The notes under the pieces are model-generated. The model made no database searches and had not been told where the DNA came from. It saw only the letters and a list, made by a program, of their open reading frames with translations. 64,000 nt of DNA from contig NZ_JALJXJ010000004.1 of NCBI RefSeq assembly GCF_024170005.1, forward strand, positions 248,001-312,000, given 5' to 3'. Shown here piece by piece: positions 9,650 to 18,868 of the stretch. The stretch's first letter is position 1. The number at the start of each line of letters is the position of its first letter. The position numbers and the translations under genes were made by a program. This stretch comes from Azospirillum lipoferum (GTDB lineage: Bacteria > Pseudomonadota > Alphaproteobacteria > Azospirillales > Azospirillaceae).

Positions 9650-12223
9650 TCACCCCACCGAACTGGCGAACAGGAAGTTCTCGGCCGTCAGGCTGTTGCG
9701 GTCGACGCCCATCAGCTTGATCGAGTTGAAGGCACCGAGGTCGATGGACAGGTCGGCGCCGTCCTGCGTCGAGTGGGTCAGCACGCTGTTCAGGCTGGTG
9801 AAGCCGCTGATGCTGCGGATGTCGATCACGTCGCCGCCGGTGCCGGCCTGGAAGTCGCCGATGACGTCCCAGCCGTCGCTGGCATGCTGGACGAAGGTAT
9901 CCCGCCCGGCGCCGCCGATCATGTAGTCGTTGCCGGCATTGCCGGTGATCGTGTCGTTGCCGCTGCCGCCGGCCAGATACTCCCCGGCCGAGGTGCCGGT
10001 GATGGTCTGGCCCGGCGTGCCGCCGGTCGAACCGCCGCTGCCCCCGCCCGTGCTGCCGCCGGTCGCGGTGAAGGAGAAGTTGGCGGCGGTCAGGCTGCTG
10101 CGGGTGACGTTGGCGAGGATGGCGCTGTTGTTGTTGTCGAAATTCACGACGGTGTTCGCACCGTCCTGGACGGTGACGGCCATCACCGACGCGAAGTCCT
10201 TGAACCCGCTCCAGCCCGCGACGTTCAGCACGTCGCCGCCGCTGCCGGCCTGGAAGTCGCCGACATAGTCCCAGCCGTCGCCCGGCTTGAAGACGAAGGT
10301 GTCGCTGCCGCCGCCGCCGGTCATGTAGTCGTCACCGGCGTTGCTGATGATGGTGTCGTTGCCGCTGCCGCCGGCCAGATAGTCGCGGCCGTCAGTGCCG
10401 GTCAGCGTCTGGCCGCCCGTCCCGCCACCGCCGGTTCCGCCCCCCGTATCGCCGCCGCCGGTCGAACCGCCGCCAGTCGATCCACCACCTTGGCCCAGCG
10501 TGATGGTGTTGCCGGACAGGCTGATGCTGGACGCGGCGAAACTGCCGGCGATGCGCAGCGTCAGGTCGGAGCCGGCGGTGCCGTCGAGCCCGACATGGAC
10601 CAGCGTGACGCCGTTCACCGTCTCCGCCTGGACCTTGCCGGCGGTCAGCGTGCTGCCGTTGCCGCTGCCGACCGTCCCGGACAGCGAGGCGCCGACGATG
10701 GCGAAGGCGTCGCCGGTGGTGGCGCCGGTGATGCTGCCGAAGCCGTTGCCCTGCGCCGCCGTCATCGTCACGGTGTGGTGCTGGCTGCCGGTCAGGGCGA
10801 GAGTCTCGACGCTGGTCAGCGTCATGCCGCTGATGTCGATCTTCGGCGAGGCGACGTCGTTGTAATATTCAAGATTGTAGCCGTTGTAGCTGGTCAGATT
10901 GTCCGACCGCAGCTCCAGCGTGTCGGTGCCGGCGCCGCCGTCGAAGCTGACGGTCCCGGCATCGTACTGGCTGACCACGATATAACGGTCGTTGCCGGCA
11001 TCGCCATAGATCAGGTCGTTCTGGGTCTGGGCATAGCTGCCCGAGCTGACGATGCCGGCGAGGATGGTATCGTCGCCGTCGCCGCCATAGACGGTGTCGC
11101 GTTCCCAATCACCCTTCAGCAGGTCGTTGCCGGCATCGCCATAGATCAGGTCGGCGCCGCCGCCGCCGGCCACCGTATCGTTGCCGAGTTCGCCGTGAAG
11201 CTGGTCGTTGTCGGCACGGCCGTACATCAGGTCGTTGCCGCCACCGCCGAAGACGCTGTCGTTGCCGTCACCGGCCTCCAGCGTGTCGTTGCCGGCGCCG
11301 CCATGCTCGACGTCGTTGCCGCCATGGCCCCAGAACCAGACCGCGGTGTCACCGGCGGTCAGGCTGTCGGCATATTCGGAGCCGATCCAGCGCTGGATGT
11401 TGACGAAGCTGTCGCCGGCGGCTTCGCCGGTGTTGTTGGCGCCGTTGGTCAGATCCAGCGTGATGCCGGTGGTGGCGTTCTCGTAGGTGACGATGTTGAA
11501 ACCGCTGCCACCGACATAATGGTCCGCACCCAACCCGCCATTCATGGTGTCGCCGGCCGCCTGTCCGGTGTTGCCGCCACCGACCAGCGTGTCGTTGCCG
11601 ATGCCGCCGATCAGGCTGTCGTTGCCGGTGCCGCCGACGATGCTGTCGTTGCCGGCCAGCCCGTTGATAGTGTTGCCGCTGTTGTCGCCGATCAGCGTGT
11701 CGTTGCCGCTGGTGGCGGTGCCGCTGTAGGCGAGACGGTGCGGCCAGGCCTCAGCCCCCGCGAACGGACAGGCCGCCAGGATCGGACCGGTCACCACGTC
11801 GAGGTCCCAGGAGGCGCCCTGGTCGGCCACGCCATCCGGGTTACCGACCGGATGGCTGGCGGCGGCGACGCGCGCGCCGGTGACGGCGGCCAGACGCTCC
11901 ACGAAGCGGCGGCCGTTGCGTCCAGCGCCGACGTCGCAGGCATGGATCAGAATCTCGCAGCCGGTCGCGTCGGGCCAGCGGCGATCGAGCAGAGCGCTGG
12001 TGTCGAGCGGCGTCGCCCCCAGCTTCACCACGCCCGGCGCGCCATGGGCGATCAGGTGGACCGCCGCCGGGCTAGCCTCGCGGGCGGCCTCCAGGGCGTC
12101 GGCCAGCAGGCCCAGGGCGTCCTCGTCCGCGGCGACCCGGACCACCGTCACGTCCGGCGCGTGCCGGCCGATCAGCGCATCGATGTCGGCCAGACCGGCG
12201 TCGGCAAGAATGATCCCGTGCAT
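9650..12223 (-). CDS. Secreted RTX protein with DUF4347 head
   Basis: An 857-residue protein. Residues 1-160 match DUF4347, with segments HLIAHGAPGVVKLG and ILIHACDVGAGRNG; this domain occurs at the N-terminus of large exported bacterial proteins. Glycine/aspartate nonapeptides of the Ca2+-binding RTX type (GGxGNDxL) follow near 175-220 and 310-420. The C-terminus carries two related ~120-residue modules (about 605-722 and 738-857), each ending in a DFQAGxGGDV and F-rich segment typical of type I secretion signals. They are joined by Gly/Ser/Thr linkers. There is no Sec signal peptide, as expected for type I export, and no ABC exporter in the window. The ATG at 12223 follows AAAGGGG. Confidence 0.85.
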   Translation of the reverse strand: MHGIILADAGLADIDALIGRHAPDVTVVRVAADEDALGLLADALEAAREASPAAVHLIAHGAPGVVKLGATPLDTSALLDRRWPDATGCEILIHACDVGAGRNGRRFVERLAAVTGARVAAASHPVGNPDGVADQGASWDLDVVTGPILAACPFAGAEAWPHRLAYSGTATSGNDTLIGDNSGNTINGLAGNDSIVGGTGNDSLIGGIGNDTLVGGGNTGQAAGDTMNGGLGADHYVGGSGFNIVTYENATTGITLDLTNGANNTGEAAGDSFVNIQRWIGSEYADSLTAGDTAVWFWGHGGNDVEHGGAGNDTLEAGDGNDSVFGGGGNDLMYGRADNDQLHGELGNDTVAGGGGADLIYGDAGNDLLKGDWERDTVYGGDGDDTILAGIVSSGSYAQTQNDLIYGDAGNDRYIVVSQYDAGTVSFDGGAGTDTLELRSDNLTSYNGYNLEYYNDVASPKIDISGMTLTSVETLALTGSQHHTVTMTAAQGNGFGSITGATTGDAFAIVGASLSGTVGSGNGSTLTAGKVQAETVNGVTLVHVGLDGTAGSDLTLRIAGSFAASSISLSGNTITLGQGGGSTGGGSTGGGDTGGGTGGGGTGGQTLTGTDGRDYLAGGSGNDTIISNAGDDYMTGGGGSDTFVFKPGDGWDYVGDFQAGSGGDVLNVAGWSGFKDFASVMAVTVQDGANTVVNFDNNNSAILANVTRSSLTAANFSFTATGGSTGGGSGGSTGGTPGQTITGTSAGEYLAGGSGNDTITGNAGNDYMIGGAGRDTFVQHASDGWDVIGDFQAGTGGDVIDIRSISGFTSLNSVLTHSTQDGADLSIDLGAFNSIKLMGVDRNSLTAENFLFASSVG

Positions 12224-12224
12224 G

Positions 12225-12241
12225 AAAACCCCTTTCTGGGG
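12225..12241 (-). promoter_or_regulatory. Hairpin over the RTX ribosome-binding site
   Basis: In the minus-strand mRNA, CCCC-AGAAA-GGGG (12229-12241) pairs just before the start codon. The GGGG arm is the Shine-Dalgarno core. The stem is short (4 GC pairs), so any effect on translation would be modest. Confidence 0.35.
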
Positions 12242-12524
12242 AATTGTTGAAAGTCGTTTGCGCGTTCTGTGATGTACGGGATCATGTCCACCGAACAACA
12301 TCCAATAAGCCCATCATTCCTTGGGAAGCATCCACTCCGGCCGGGCGATCTGTTTTCTCCGTCATAGCGAAAGCGGTGCAGTCTCTTTCGATTTCGACGC
12401 CATCCGGCCGGTCGGGCTTGTTGCGGCGGCTTGCCACTCTTTTTCCCGATCAGAGAAGATTCATCGGGACCTACCACCAATTCGGGGCGTATGCCGACGC
12501 GCACGGGTGGAAAGCACAAAAAAA
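12242..12524. other. Intergenic region upstream of the RTX gene
   Basis: No gene is supported here. Its left end is AT-richer than its surroundings and must contain the RTX promoter. Its right end is the T-rich tail of the dctM terminator on the minus strand. Confidence 0.5.
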
Positions 12525-12553
12525 TGGGCCATCGGGGACGCCCCGATGGCCCA
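12525..12553 (-). terminator. Terminator of the TRAP transporter operon
   Basis: A perfect 13-bp stem (TGGGCCATCGGGG / CCCCGATGGCCCA) with a 3-base loop. On the minus strand a run of seven T follows. It lies 57 bp beyond the dctM stop. Confidence 0.9.
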
Positions 12554-12609
12554 ATCCAGGAGAGATATCGTTCAGGGGAACCCGAAGCCGGTCCGCCCGC
12601 GGCGCCGTC

Positions 12610-13893
12610 TCAGTGCATCAGCATGCGCGGCAGCCACAACGAGAAGGCCGGGACATAGGTGACCAGCAGCAGCGCCACGAACAGCGCCCCGTAGAAGGGC
12701 GTGATGGAGCGCATCACCTCGCCCACCGACACGCCGCCGATGGCGCAGCCGATGAACTGGGTGGTGCCGACCGGCGGGGTGTTCAGACCAAGAGCGCAGT
12801 TGATCAGCATGACGATGCCGAACTGCACCGGGTCCATGCCGTACTGCATGGCGATCGGCAGGAAGATCGGCGTGCAGATCAGGATGGTGCTGGCCATGTC
12901 CATGAAGGTGCCCAGCAGGAACAGGATGATGTTGATCAGCAGGAAGATCATCAACGGGTTGGTCGACACGCCGGCCAGCAGTTCGCCGGTCATGTCCGCC
13001 ACCTCATAGAGTCCCATGAGGTACTGGAACATCGTCGACACGCCGATCAGCAGCAGCACCACGCCGGTGGTCTTCACCGTCTTGGCGGCAGCGGCCAGGA
13101 ACTTCTCCCAGCTCAGCGTGCGGTAGACGAAGGTGGTCAGCAGCAGCGCGTAGATCACGGCGACCGAGGCCGACTCGGTGGCGGTGAACACGCCGGTGGT
13201 GATGCCGGCCAGGATGATGACGACGATCAGCAGGCCCGGAAGTGCTGCGGCGAAGCTGTGCAGCAGGATGTCCCAGCCGGGGAAGGTCCCCTTCGGATAG
13301 CCGCGCTTCACCGCGACGTAATAGGCCGCACCCAGGTTGCAGACCATCAGCAGCAGCGCCGGCATCAGCCCCGCGGCGATCAGCGCGCCGATGGACGCCT
13401 TTCCGCCGGCGGCCAGCGCATAGATGATCATGTTGTGGCTGGTCGGCATCAGCGCGCCGACGAGGGCGGCGTGGGTGGTGACGTTGACCGCGTAGTCGGC
13501 GTGGTAGCCTTCCCGCTTCATCATCGGGATCATCACCGCGCCCATGGCCGACACGTCGGCGACCGGCGATCCGGCGACGCCGCCGAACAGCGTGCAGGCC
13601 ACCACGTTGGACATGCCCAGCCCGCCGCGGATATGGCCGACCATGCTCTTGGCCGCGGCGACGATCTTGTCGGCGACGCCGCCATGCAGCATCAGCTCGC
13701 CGGAGAAGACGAAGAAGGGAATGGCCAGGAACGAGAAGACGTTCATGCCCGACATCATCTGCTGGAAGACCACCGCGACCGGCAGGCCTTCATAGAGGAT
13801 GGTGCAGAGCGCCGACAGGCCGATGGCGAAGGCGACCGGAATGCCGAGGATGAGGAAGCCGAAGAAGGTGATGGACAGGATGGTCAGTTCCAT
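12610..13893 (-). CDS. dctM: TRAP transporter large permease, DctM family
   Basis: A 427-residue inner-membrane protein with a dozen or so hydrophobic segments along its whole length. It is the large, ion-coupled subunit of a tripartite ATP-independent periplasmic transporter. Family segments include FGGVAGSPVADVSAMGAVMIP and the C-terminal GLNTPPVGTTQF. Length and start (MELTILSI) are normal for DctM. It overlaps the upstream small-permease gene by 10 bp, so translation is probably coupled. The substrate is set by the DctP subunit and is not evident. Confidence 0.93.
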   Translation of the reverse strand: MELTILSITFFGFLILGIPVAFAIGLSALCTILYEGLPVAVVFQQMMSGMNVFSFLAIPFFVFSGELMLHGGVADKIVAAAKSMVGHIRGGLGMSNVVACTLFGGVAGSPVADVSAMGAVMIPMMKREGYHADYAVNVTTHAALVGALMPTSHNMIIYALAAGGKASIGALIAAGLMPALLLMVCNLGAAYYVAVKRGYPKGTFPGWDILLHSFAAALPGLLIVVIILAGITTGVFTATESASVAVIYALLLTTFVYRTLSWEKFLAAAAKTVKTTGVVLLLIGVSTMFQYLMGLYEVADMTGELLAGVSTNPLMIFLLINIILFLLGTFMDMASTILICTPIFLPIAMQYGMDPVQFGIVMLINCALGLNTPPVGTTQFIGCAIGGVSVGEVMRSITPFYGALFVALLLVTYVPAFSLWLPRMLMH

Positions 13894-14423
13894 GACGGCT
13901 TGACCTCCTCGCCGCGCAGGATGGCGACGATGTGCTCGATGGAGAAGAGAACGATCAGCACGCCCGACAGCACCAGCGGCACGTAGCGCACGGCTTCGGA
14001 GATATGAAGGTTCGGGATGGTGTAGGAGGCGACCGAGCTGCCCAGGATCCAGCCGTTGTAGGCCATGCAGGCGCCGAAGATGCCGACCAGCGCGTAGATC
14101 AGGATGTCCATCTTGCGGCGCGCGCTGTCCGACAGCATCACCAGCAGCGATTCCAGACCGATATGCCCGGCGTCGCGGACGCCGACGGCCGCACCGATCA
14201 GCGTGACGTAGAGCACCAGCACGATCGCCAGGCTCTCCGCCCAGGTCGGCGAGCTGTTCAGCACATAGCGGCCGAACACCTGATAGAAGACGACGCACAC
14301 GATCATCATCAGGCCGATGATGGCGACATACATGCCGGTCCTGGCCAGCACCGCGTTCATGCGGGTCAGCCAGCCGGCCGCATGCGGCGGGCTGACGTCC
14401 ATTGCTTGCAGCTCGATATCCAT
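13884..14423 (-). CDS. dctQ: TRAP transporter small permease, DctQ family
   Basis: A 179-residue protein with four membrane segments (about 28-50, 60-80, 100-122, 143-165 in this frame), the normal DctQ layout. The segment SSPTWAESLAIVLVLY is characteristic. I chose the ATG at 14423, which has GGGAG seven bases upstream, over a GTG five codons earlier. It lies between dctP and dctM and overlaps dctM. It forms the membrane complex with DctM and docks the periplasmic binding protein. Confidence 0.9.
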   Translation of the reverse strand: MDIELQAMDVSPPHAAGWLTRMNAVLARTGMYVAIIGLMMIVCVVFYQVFGRYVLNSSPTWAESLAIVLVLYVTLIGAAVGVRDAGHIGLESLLVMLSDSARRKMDILIYALVGIFGACMAYNGWILGSSVASYTIPNLHISEAVRYVPLVLSGVLIVLFSIEHIVAILRGEEVKPSWN

Positions 14424-14521
14424 GCTGCGGCTCCCCACTCCTGAGACCCCGGCGGTGCGCAGCCCGTCCCGTCCGGGACGAAGCCGCGCGCCGCCTTGCT
14501 CTTGGCGTTACAGAAAGGTCG

Positions 14522-15526
14522 TTACTTGGTTTCCTGGACGCGCTGGACGAGGCTCTGCAGCTTCGGCGTGTTCGCGAACTGGGCGTAGACCGGCTTCATG
14601 GCGTCGATGAATTCCTGCTTGTTCGGAACCTCGACGATCTGGGCGCCGGCCTGGGTCACGATCTCCTTCGACTTCAGCTCGCGCTCGTCCCACAGCTTGC
14701 GCATGTAGGGCACGGAGTCCTTGGCGGCCTTGCGGATCGTGGCCTGATCGTCCTTCGACAGGCGGTCCCAGGCGACCTTGGAGAAGACCAGCACTTCCGG
14801 CGCCATCGCGTGTTCGGTCAGGGTGAAGTACTTGGCCGCCTCGAAGTGGCGGGAGGATTCATAGGACGGGTAGTTGTTCTCGGCGGCATCGACGATGCCG
14901 GTCTTCAGCGCGGTGTAGACCTCGCCGAAGGGCATCGGCGTGGCGTTGGCGCCCAGCGCCTGGATCATGGCGACGAACAGGTCGGACTGCTGGACGCGGA
15001 TCTTGGCGCCCTTCATGTCGGCCAGCGTCTTGTAGGGCTTGGCGGCCGAATACATGCTGCGCGAGCCGCTGTCGTAGAACGCCAGCCCGATCATGCCCTG
15101 GCTTTCCATCGCCGCCAGGATTTCATCACCGATCGGGCCGTCCAGGACGCGGCGCATGTGGCCGGTGTCGCGGAAGATGAAGGGCAGTGCGGTGACCATC
15201 GTCTCCGGCACCACGTTGTTCAGCGGCGCCACGTTGATGCGCATCATCTCCAGCGCGCCGATCTTCAGCTGCTCGATGGTGTCCTTTTCGGTGCCGAGCG
15301 CGCCGTTCGGGAACACCTTGATGCCGAGCTTGCCGTTGCTGCGCTCGGCCACCAGCTTGCCGACATAACGCACCGCCTCGACGGTCGGGTAGTCGGTCGG
15401 GTGGATGTCGGCGGACCGGAAGTCGCGCGCGGCGGCCGGCGCCGACAGCATCGGAGCGGCCAGGATGCCGCAGACGGCACAGGCGGCCAGCAGCGCGGTG
15501 CGGACCGAGGTGAGCGAAAACTTCAT
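14522..15526 (-). CDS. dctP: TRAP transporter periplasmic solute-binding protein, DctP family
   Basis: A 334-residue exported protein. A signal peptide covers about residues 1-33 with an APAAA cleavage region. The mature part shows DctP landmarks: FPNGALGTEKDTIEQLKIGA, the substrate-binding segment around GAKIRVQQSD, and ALKTGIVDAAENNYPS. AGGAGGAG precedes the ATG at 15526. It is first in the operon dctP-dctQ-dctM. Uronates and other sugar acids are common ligands of close families, and the neighbouring kdgK and glycerate genes make such a ligand plausible. That is inference. Confidence 0.92.
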   Translation of the reverse strand: MKFSLTSVRTALLAACAVCGILAAPMLSAPAAARDFRSADIHPTDYPTVEAVRYVGKLVAERSNGKLGIKVFPNGALGTEKDTIEQLKIGALEMMRINVAPLNNVVPETMVTALPFIFRDTGHMRRVLDGPIGDEILAAMESQGMIGLAFYDSGSRSMYSAAKPYKTLADMKGAKIRVQQSDLFVAMIQALGANATPMPFGEVYTALKTGIVDAAENNYPSYESSRHFEAAKYFTLTEHAMAPEVLVFSKVAWDRLSKDDQATIRKAAKDSVPYMRKLWDERELKSKEIVTQAGAQIVEVPNKQEFIDAMKPVYAQFANTPKLQSLVQRVQETK

Positions 15527-16045
15527 AGGTTCTCCTCCTGATGGCGGGGACGGAGCCTGATGCGGCCCGGCCTCTCTTGTTCTGGTGTTACCTGGTTGAC
15601 CGGCGGGCCACGGGCCGCCTGCACTCGACTGGACGAACTGTGGACCGGTGGCAGGCAAGGCATCGAAGATGAGACACTGCGGCGGCCGGCCTTCGCAGCG
15701 CTGCGATAGCGCGGCGTGCAACCGGGTATCATGCACGGCCGATATGGCCCCGCCCTCGACCCTATCCTCGTTCAGCCCCCCGGCTTGCCTTCCGCCGCCC
15801 CTGTTCACGTCACTTAGGATATTAGTATATCAATCTGCGCGCAACCCTGAAAGTTCAAAGCGGCAACTACCGTTCGGACTTTAAACTGAACAGGATCGAC
15901 GGGGAGAGGGACAAAGTGACCGCCGCAGCGGGTTTCAGCCAGCGTACGGATCGCCGCAGGGGGGCGGGTGCGACATTCGGCCCCAGCTTTCGCCGCAGCC
16001 CTTCCCCCCACTCACTCAGATGCGGCGACGATCGCGCTCCGCCGG
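15527..16045. other. Long leader and promoter region of the TRAP operon
   Basis: 519 bp between dctP and the terC-like gene's 3' end, without a supported gene. The left two thirds are GC-rich. An AT-rich stretch at 15810-15835 carries an operator-like palindrome shared with the gntR gene's promoter. Confidence 0.5.
15815..15832. promoter_or_regulatory. Putative GntR/FCD operator upstream of dctP
   Basis: TAGGATATTAGTATATCA is an imperfect palindrome. Its reverse complement shares the core ATACTAATAT with the sequence just upstream of the gntR gene at 18014-18838. It lies about 290 bp before the dctP start. Regulation of the TRAP genes by that GntR protein is inferred from this match. Confidence 0.55.
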
Positions 16046-16684
16046 TCAGGCGTGCCCGTTCACCAGGGGCCACACTTCCAGGGCGCCACGATAGATCATG
16101 TGCAGGGCGACGTAGAGGATGATGGCGAGGCCGACATAGGCCAGCCAGCGGTGCTTATGCAGGATACGGGCGATCAGGCTGGCGGCGAGGCCCATCAGGG
16201 CGATGGACAGGGTCAGGCCGATGACCAGCACGCCCAGATGCTCGCGCGCCGCGCCGGCGACGGCCAGCACGTTGTCGAGCGACATCGACACGTCGGCGAC
16301 CACGATCTGCCAGACCGCCTGCCCCAGCGTCTTGCGCGGACCGGCAGCGGCGGCGTCATCGTTCTCCAGCGCCTCGACCGCCTCATCCTCCTCATGGGAC
16401 TGGCGCAGCTCGCGCCACATCTTCCAGCACACCCACAGCAGCAGCACGCCGCCGGCCAGCAGCAGCCCGATGATCTGGAGAAGCTGGGTGGTGACGGCCG
16501 CGAAGGCGATGCGCAGCACGGTGGCGGCCAGGATGCCGATCAGGATCGCCTTGCCGCGCTGCTCCTTCGGCAGACCCGCTGCGGCCAGACCGATGACGAT
16601 GGCGTTGTCGCCGGCCAGCACCAGATCGATCATGATGACCTGGAGCAGCGCGATCAGCGCCTCGGTGGTGAAGAGTTCCGTCAT
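16046..16684 (-). CDS. TerC/YjbE-family integral membrane protein
   Basis: A 212-residue membrane protein with about seven hydrophobic segments. Two copies of an acidic family motif occur inside membrane segments: MIDLVLAGDNAIVIGLA near residue 18 and VVADVSMSLDNVLAVAG near residue 127. Such Asp-Asn motifs are typical of TerC proteins, several of which move manganese or other divalent metals. A charged cytosolic loop (EEDEAVEALENDD) separates the halves. It stands alone between the TRAP leader and the oxidoreductase gene. I looked for a yybP-ykoY riboswitch upstream and did not find a convincing one. Confidence 0.85.
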   Translation of the reverse strand: MTELFTTEALIALLQVIMIDLVLAGDNAIVIGLAAAGLPKEQRGKAILIGILAATVLRIAFAAVTTQLLQIIGLLLAGGVLLLWVCWKMWRELRQSHEEDEAVEALENDDAAAAGPRKTLGQAVWQIVVADVSMSLDNVLAVAGAAREHLGVLVIGLTLSIALMGLAASLIARILHKHRWLAYVGLAIILYVALHMIYRGALEVWPLVNGHA

Positions 16685-16964
16685 TTGGGCACGAGTCCTC
16701 GCATCACGATCAGTGTGGGAGGAGAGGCCGCACGGGGTGTCCCGATGACCGGCCGGGCCGCGCCGATGGCGTCGGACGGGAAGCGCCGGTCAAGGGCAAA
16801 AGGCGCGGGCCGCTCCTGATGTTCCCAGTCCGACATCGCAACCGGTGAAGGTTGCCAGAGGGGCCCGGCCTGGTTCTGGCGCTTTACGCCAAAGTGGTGG
16901 ATTCCGCAAGGCCATGATTCCGACCTGCGGAACTCCGGTCGATGACAGGAAGCAGGGATAGGGA

Positions 16965-18014
16965 TCAGGGCGTTCCCACCTCCACGCTTCTGGCGCTGCC
17001 CGACGCTTCCAGGATTGCCTCGATCAGACGGTGGACCTTCAGCGCCTCGCGCCCGTCCACCCGCGGCCGGCGGCCTTCGTCCAGCGCGTCGAGGAAGTCG
17101 GACAGCACCGCGCGGTGATGCTGGTGGGAGAAGGCCATCGGGTCGGCCCCGCCGCCCAGCGTGGCGCCGTCCTCGCCGGCAACGATGCGCTCGCCGGTGA
17201 CCAGCTGCGCCTCCAGCCGGTCGCCGGCCAGCACGGCGGAGCCGCCGGTGCCGGCGATCTCGATCCGCTCGGGATATCCCGGATAGACGGCGGTGGTGGC
17301 GTTCACCGTCGCCAGCATCCCGTTGCCGTAGCGCAGCGCCGCAGCGACCACATCCTCCGTATCCATATTTGTGCCCGGTCTGCGCAGCACGCTGGTGACA
17401 GCGAATCCGGCGACCTGATCCGGCAGTCCAGCCAAGCCGACGAAGGCATCCAGCGTATGGATCGCCTGGGTCAGCAGCACGCCGCCGCCGTCGCGCGCCT
17501 TCATGCCGCGGCCGGGCTGGGCGTAATAGGCGGCGTCGCGCCACCAGCGCACCGACACCGCCGCGGTCAGCGGCCGGCCCAGCGTGCCGTCGCGCATCAG
17601 CGCCTCCAGCCGCTCGACCGAGGCGCGGAAGCGATGCTGTAGTACGACGCCCAGCGTCAGCCCCGCCTTCTCCATCGCCGAGACCACCGCCCGTGCGCCC
17701 TCCGGTGTGGCGTCCAGCGGCTTTTCCAGCAGCACATGCTTGCCGGCGGCGGCACAGCGCGCCACCAGATCGGCGTGGCTGTCGGGTGGGGTCAGCAGCA
17801 GCACGGCCGACAGCGCCGGGTCGTCCAGCAGTGCCTCCAGCCGGTCGACCACCGGCAGGCCGTGGCGGGCGGCGAAGGCGGCGCGGCGCGCGGCCGACGG
17901 GCTGAAGCAGCCCGCCACCTCCACCCGGTCGGCCAGATCGATCAGGCTCTGCGCGTGCGGCGCCGATGCCATGCCGAGGCCGACGACACCGATGCGACGG
18001 CGTGGAGTGGTCAT
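16965..18014 (-). CDS. Gfo/Idh/MocA-family oxidoreductase
   Basis: A 349-residue NAD(P)-dependent oxidoreductase. The N-terminal Rossmann domain has GVVGLGMASAPH, and the family motif LLEKPLD is near residue 95, with the conserved Lys-Pro. The C-terminal domain carries HTLDAFVGLAG with the usual His. Relatives oxidise or reduce sugars, inositols and sugar acids. Its ATG (18014) overlaps the stop of the upstream gntR gene by one base, so the regulator and enzyme are translationally coupled. A role in the sugar-acid pathway controlled by that regulator is likely; the substrate is unknown. Confidence 0.87.
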   Translation of the reverse strand: MTTPRRRIGVVGLGMASAPHAQSLIDLADRVEVAGCFSPSAARRAAFAARHGLPVVDRLEALLDDPALSAVLLLTPPDSHADLVARCAAAGKHVLLEKPLDATPEGARAVVSAMEKAGLTLGVVLQHRFRASVERLEALMRDGTLGRPLTAAVSVRWWRDAAYYAQPGRGMKARDGGGVLLTQAIHTLDAFVGLAGLPDQVAGFAVTSVLRRPGTNMDTEDVVAAALRYGNGMLATVNATTAVYPGYPERIEIAGTGGSAVLAGDRLEAQLVTGERIVAGEDGATLGGGADPMAFSHQHHRAVLSDFLDALDEGRRPRVDGREALKVHRLIEAILEASGSARSVEVGTP

Positions 18015-18838
18015 CAAAGCGCTCCGTCCAGGGTGGCCATGTCGGCAGCGATGTCGGCGGTCAGGCTGCCGGAGAAATAGAGCGGCGCCGCGTTGCGCAC
18101 GTCGTCCACCGTGATCTGAAGATTGTCCAGATGGCGCACCAGACTCTGTTCGGCCCGGTCGGGATCATGGCCGGCGATCGCCTCGACGATGGCCTCATGC
18201 TCGGCGATGACCGTGCGCATGCGGCCGGGGACCGGCAGGGTCAGGCGGCGGCAGCGGTCGAGCTGGACCTTGGCCTGCTGGATGATCGCCCAGAAGCCGG
18301 GATAGCCCGCCATCTCGGTGATCTGGGCGTGGAAGGCCTCGTCCGCCTGATGGAAGCCGTCGGCATCGCCCACCGCATCGACCTCGCGCTGGTGTTCCAG
18401 GCAGGCGCGCAATGCCGCGATCTGGCTGCGGGTGGCGCGCTCGGCGGCGAAACGCACGGTCGCCCGTTCCAGCACCTTGCGGATCACGCCGGCTTCCGGC
18501 AGGGCACCCAACGGGATGCGGGCGACGAAGGTGCCGGATTGCGGGAAGATCTCGATCAGCCCCTCGTCCGCCAGCCGCAGCACCGCTTCGCGCACCGGCG
18601 TGCGGCTGACGCCGTAGGCCTCGGCGATCTGCTTTTCGGCGATCGGTTCGCCCGGCTTGCGTTTCAGCGAGACGATCTCCGCCCGCAGGTCGCGGTGGAT
18701 GGCGTCGGCCGCGGTCGGACCGCGCCGCATGTCCCGCCGCGCCGGCACGCGGCTCAGCAGCGGGGCGGCCTTGGCCGACAAGATCGGCGGGGATGCCGCG
18801 ATGGAACCGGTTTTGGCCGGCGGGTTGCCCGATGGCAT
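18014..18838 (-). CDS. GntR-family transcriptional regulator (FCD domain)
   Basis: A 274-residue regulator. A winged helix (IAEAYGVSRTPVREAVLRLADEG split over residues about 72-95) is followed by an all-helical FCD ligand domain. The FCD domain contains the metal-binding pattern of Asp and His residues (FHQADEAFH, HEAIVEAIAGHD). The N-terminal 45 residues are a Pro/Ala-rich extension. AGGAGG precedes the ATG at 18838. A palindrome 31 bp upstream resembles one before dctP, suggesting autoregulation and control of the TRAP genes. Ligands in this family are often sugar acids or organic acids. Confidence 0.87.
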   Translation of the reverse strand: MPSGNPPAKTGSIAASPPILSAKAAPLLSRVPARRDMRRGPTAADAIHRDLRAEIVSLKRKPGEPIAEKQIAEAYGVSRTPVREAVLRLADEGLIEIFPQSGTFVARIPLGALPEAGVIRKVLERATVRFAAERATRSQIAALRACLEHQREVDAVGDADGFHQADEAFHAQITEMAGYPGFWAIIQQAKVQLDRCRRLTLPVPGRMRTVIAEHEAIVEAIAGHDPDRAEQSLVRHLDNLQITVDDVRNAAPLYFSGSLTADIAADMATLDGAL

Positions 18839-18868
18839 GGCGTCCAGCCTCCTCAGAAGCACATGCCT

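Noticed and set aside
9548-12250. A 900-codon open frame on the plus strand opposite the RTX gene
   Set aside because: It is the antisense shadow of the GC-rich, repeat-bearing RTX gene. Its translation is a monotonous Val/Ala/Asp/Gly mixture without domains, while the minus strand shows DUF4347 and RTX motifs.
12244-13986. A 580-codon plus-strand frame across the TRAP permease gene
   Set aside because: Antisense to dctM. The translation is His/Arg/Asp-rich with no fold, whereas the minus strand is a clear membrane permease with a proper terminator.
12610-15526. Calling the TRAP system a C4-dicarboxylate transporter from its Dct names
   Set aside because: DctP-family binding proteins take many organic acids; nothing visible fixes dicarboxylates, and the genomic context hints at sugar acids.
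16685-16964. A possible yybP-ykoY manganese riboswitch upstream of the TerC-like gene
   Set aside because: I searched the minus-strand leader for the conserved GGGGAGUAG and internal-loop elements. Only short fragments fit, so the claim is not supportable.
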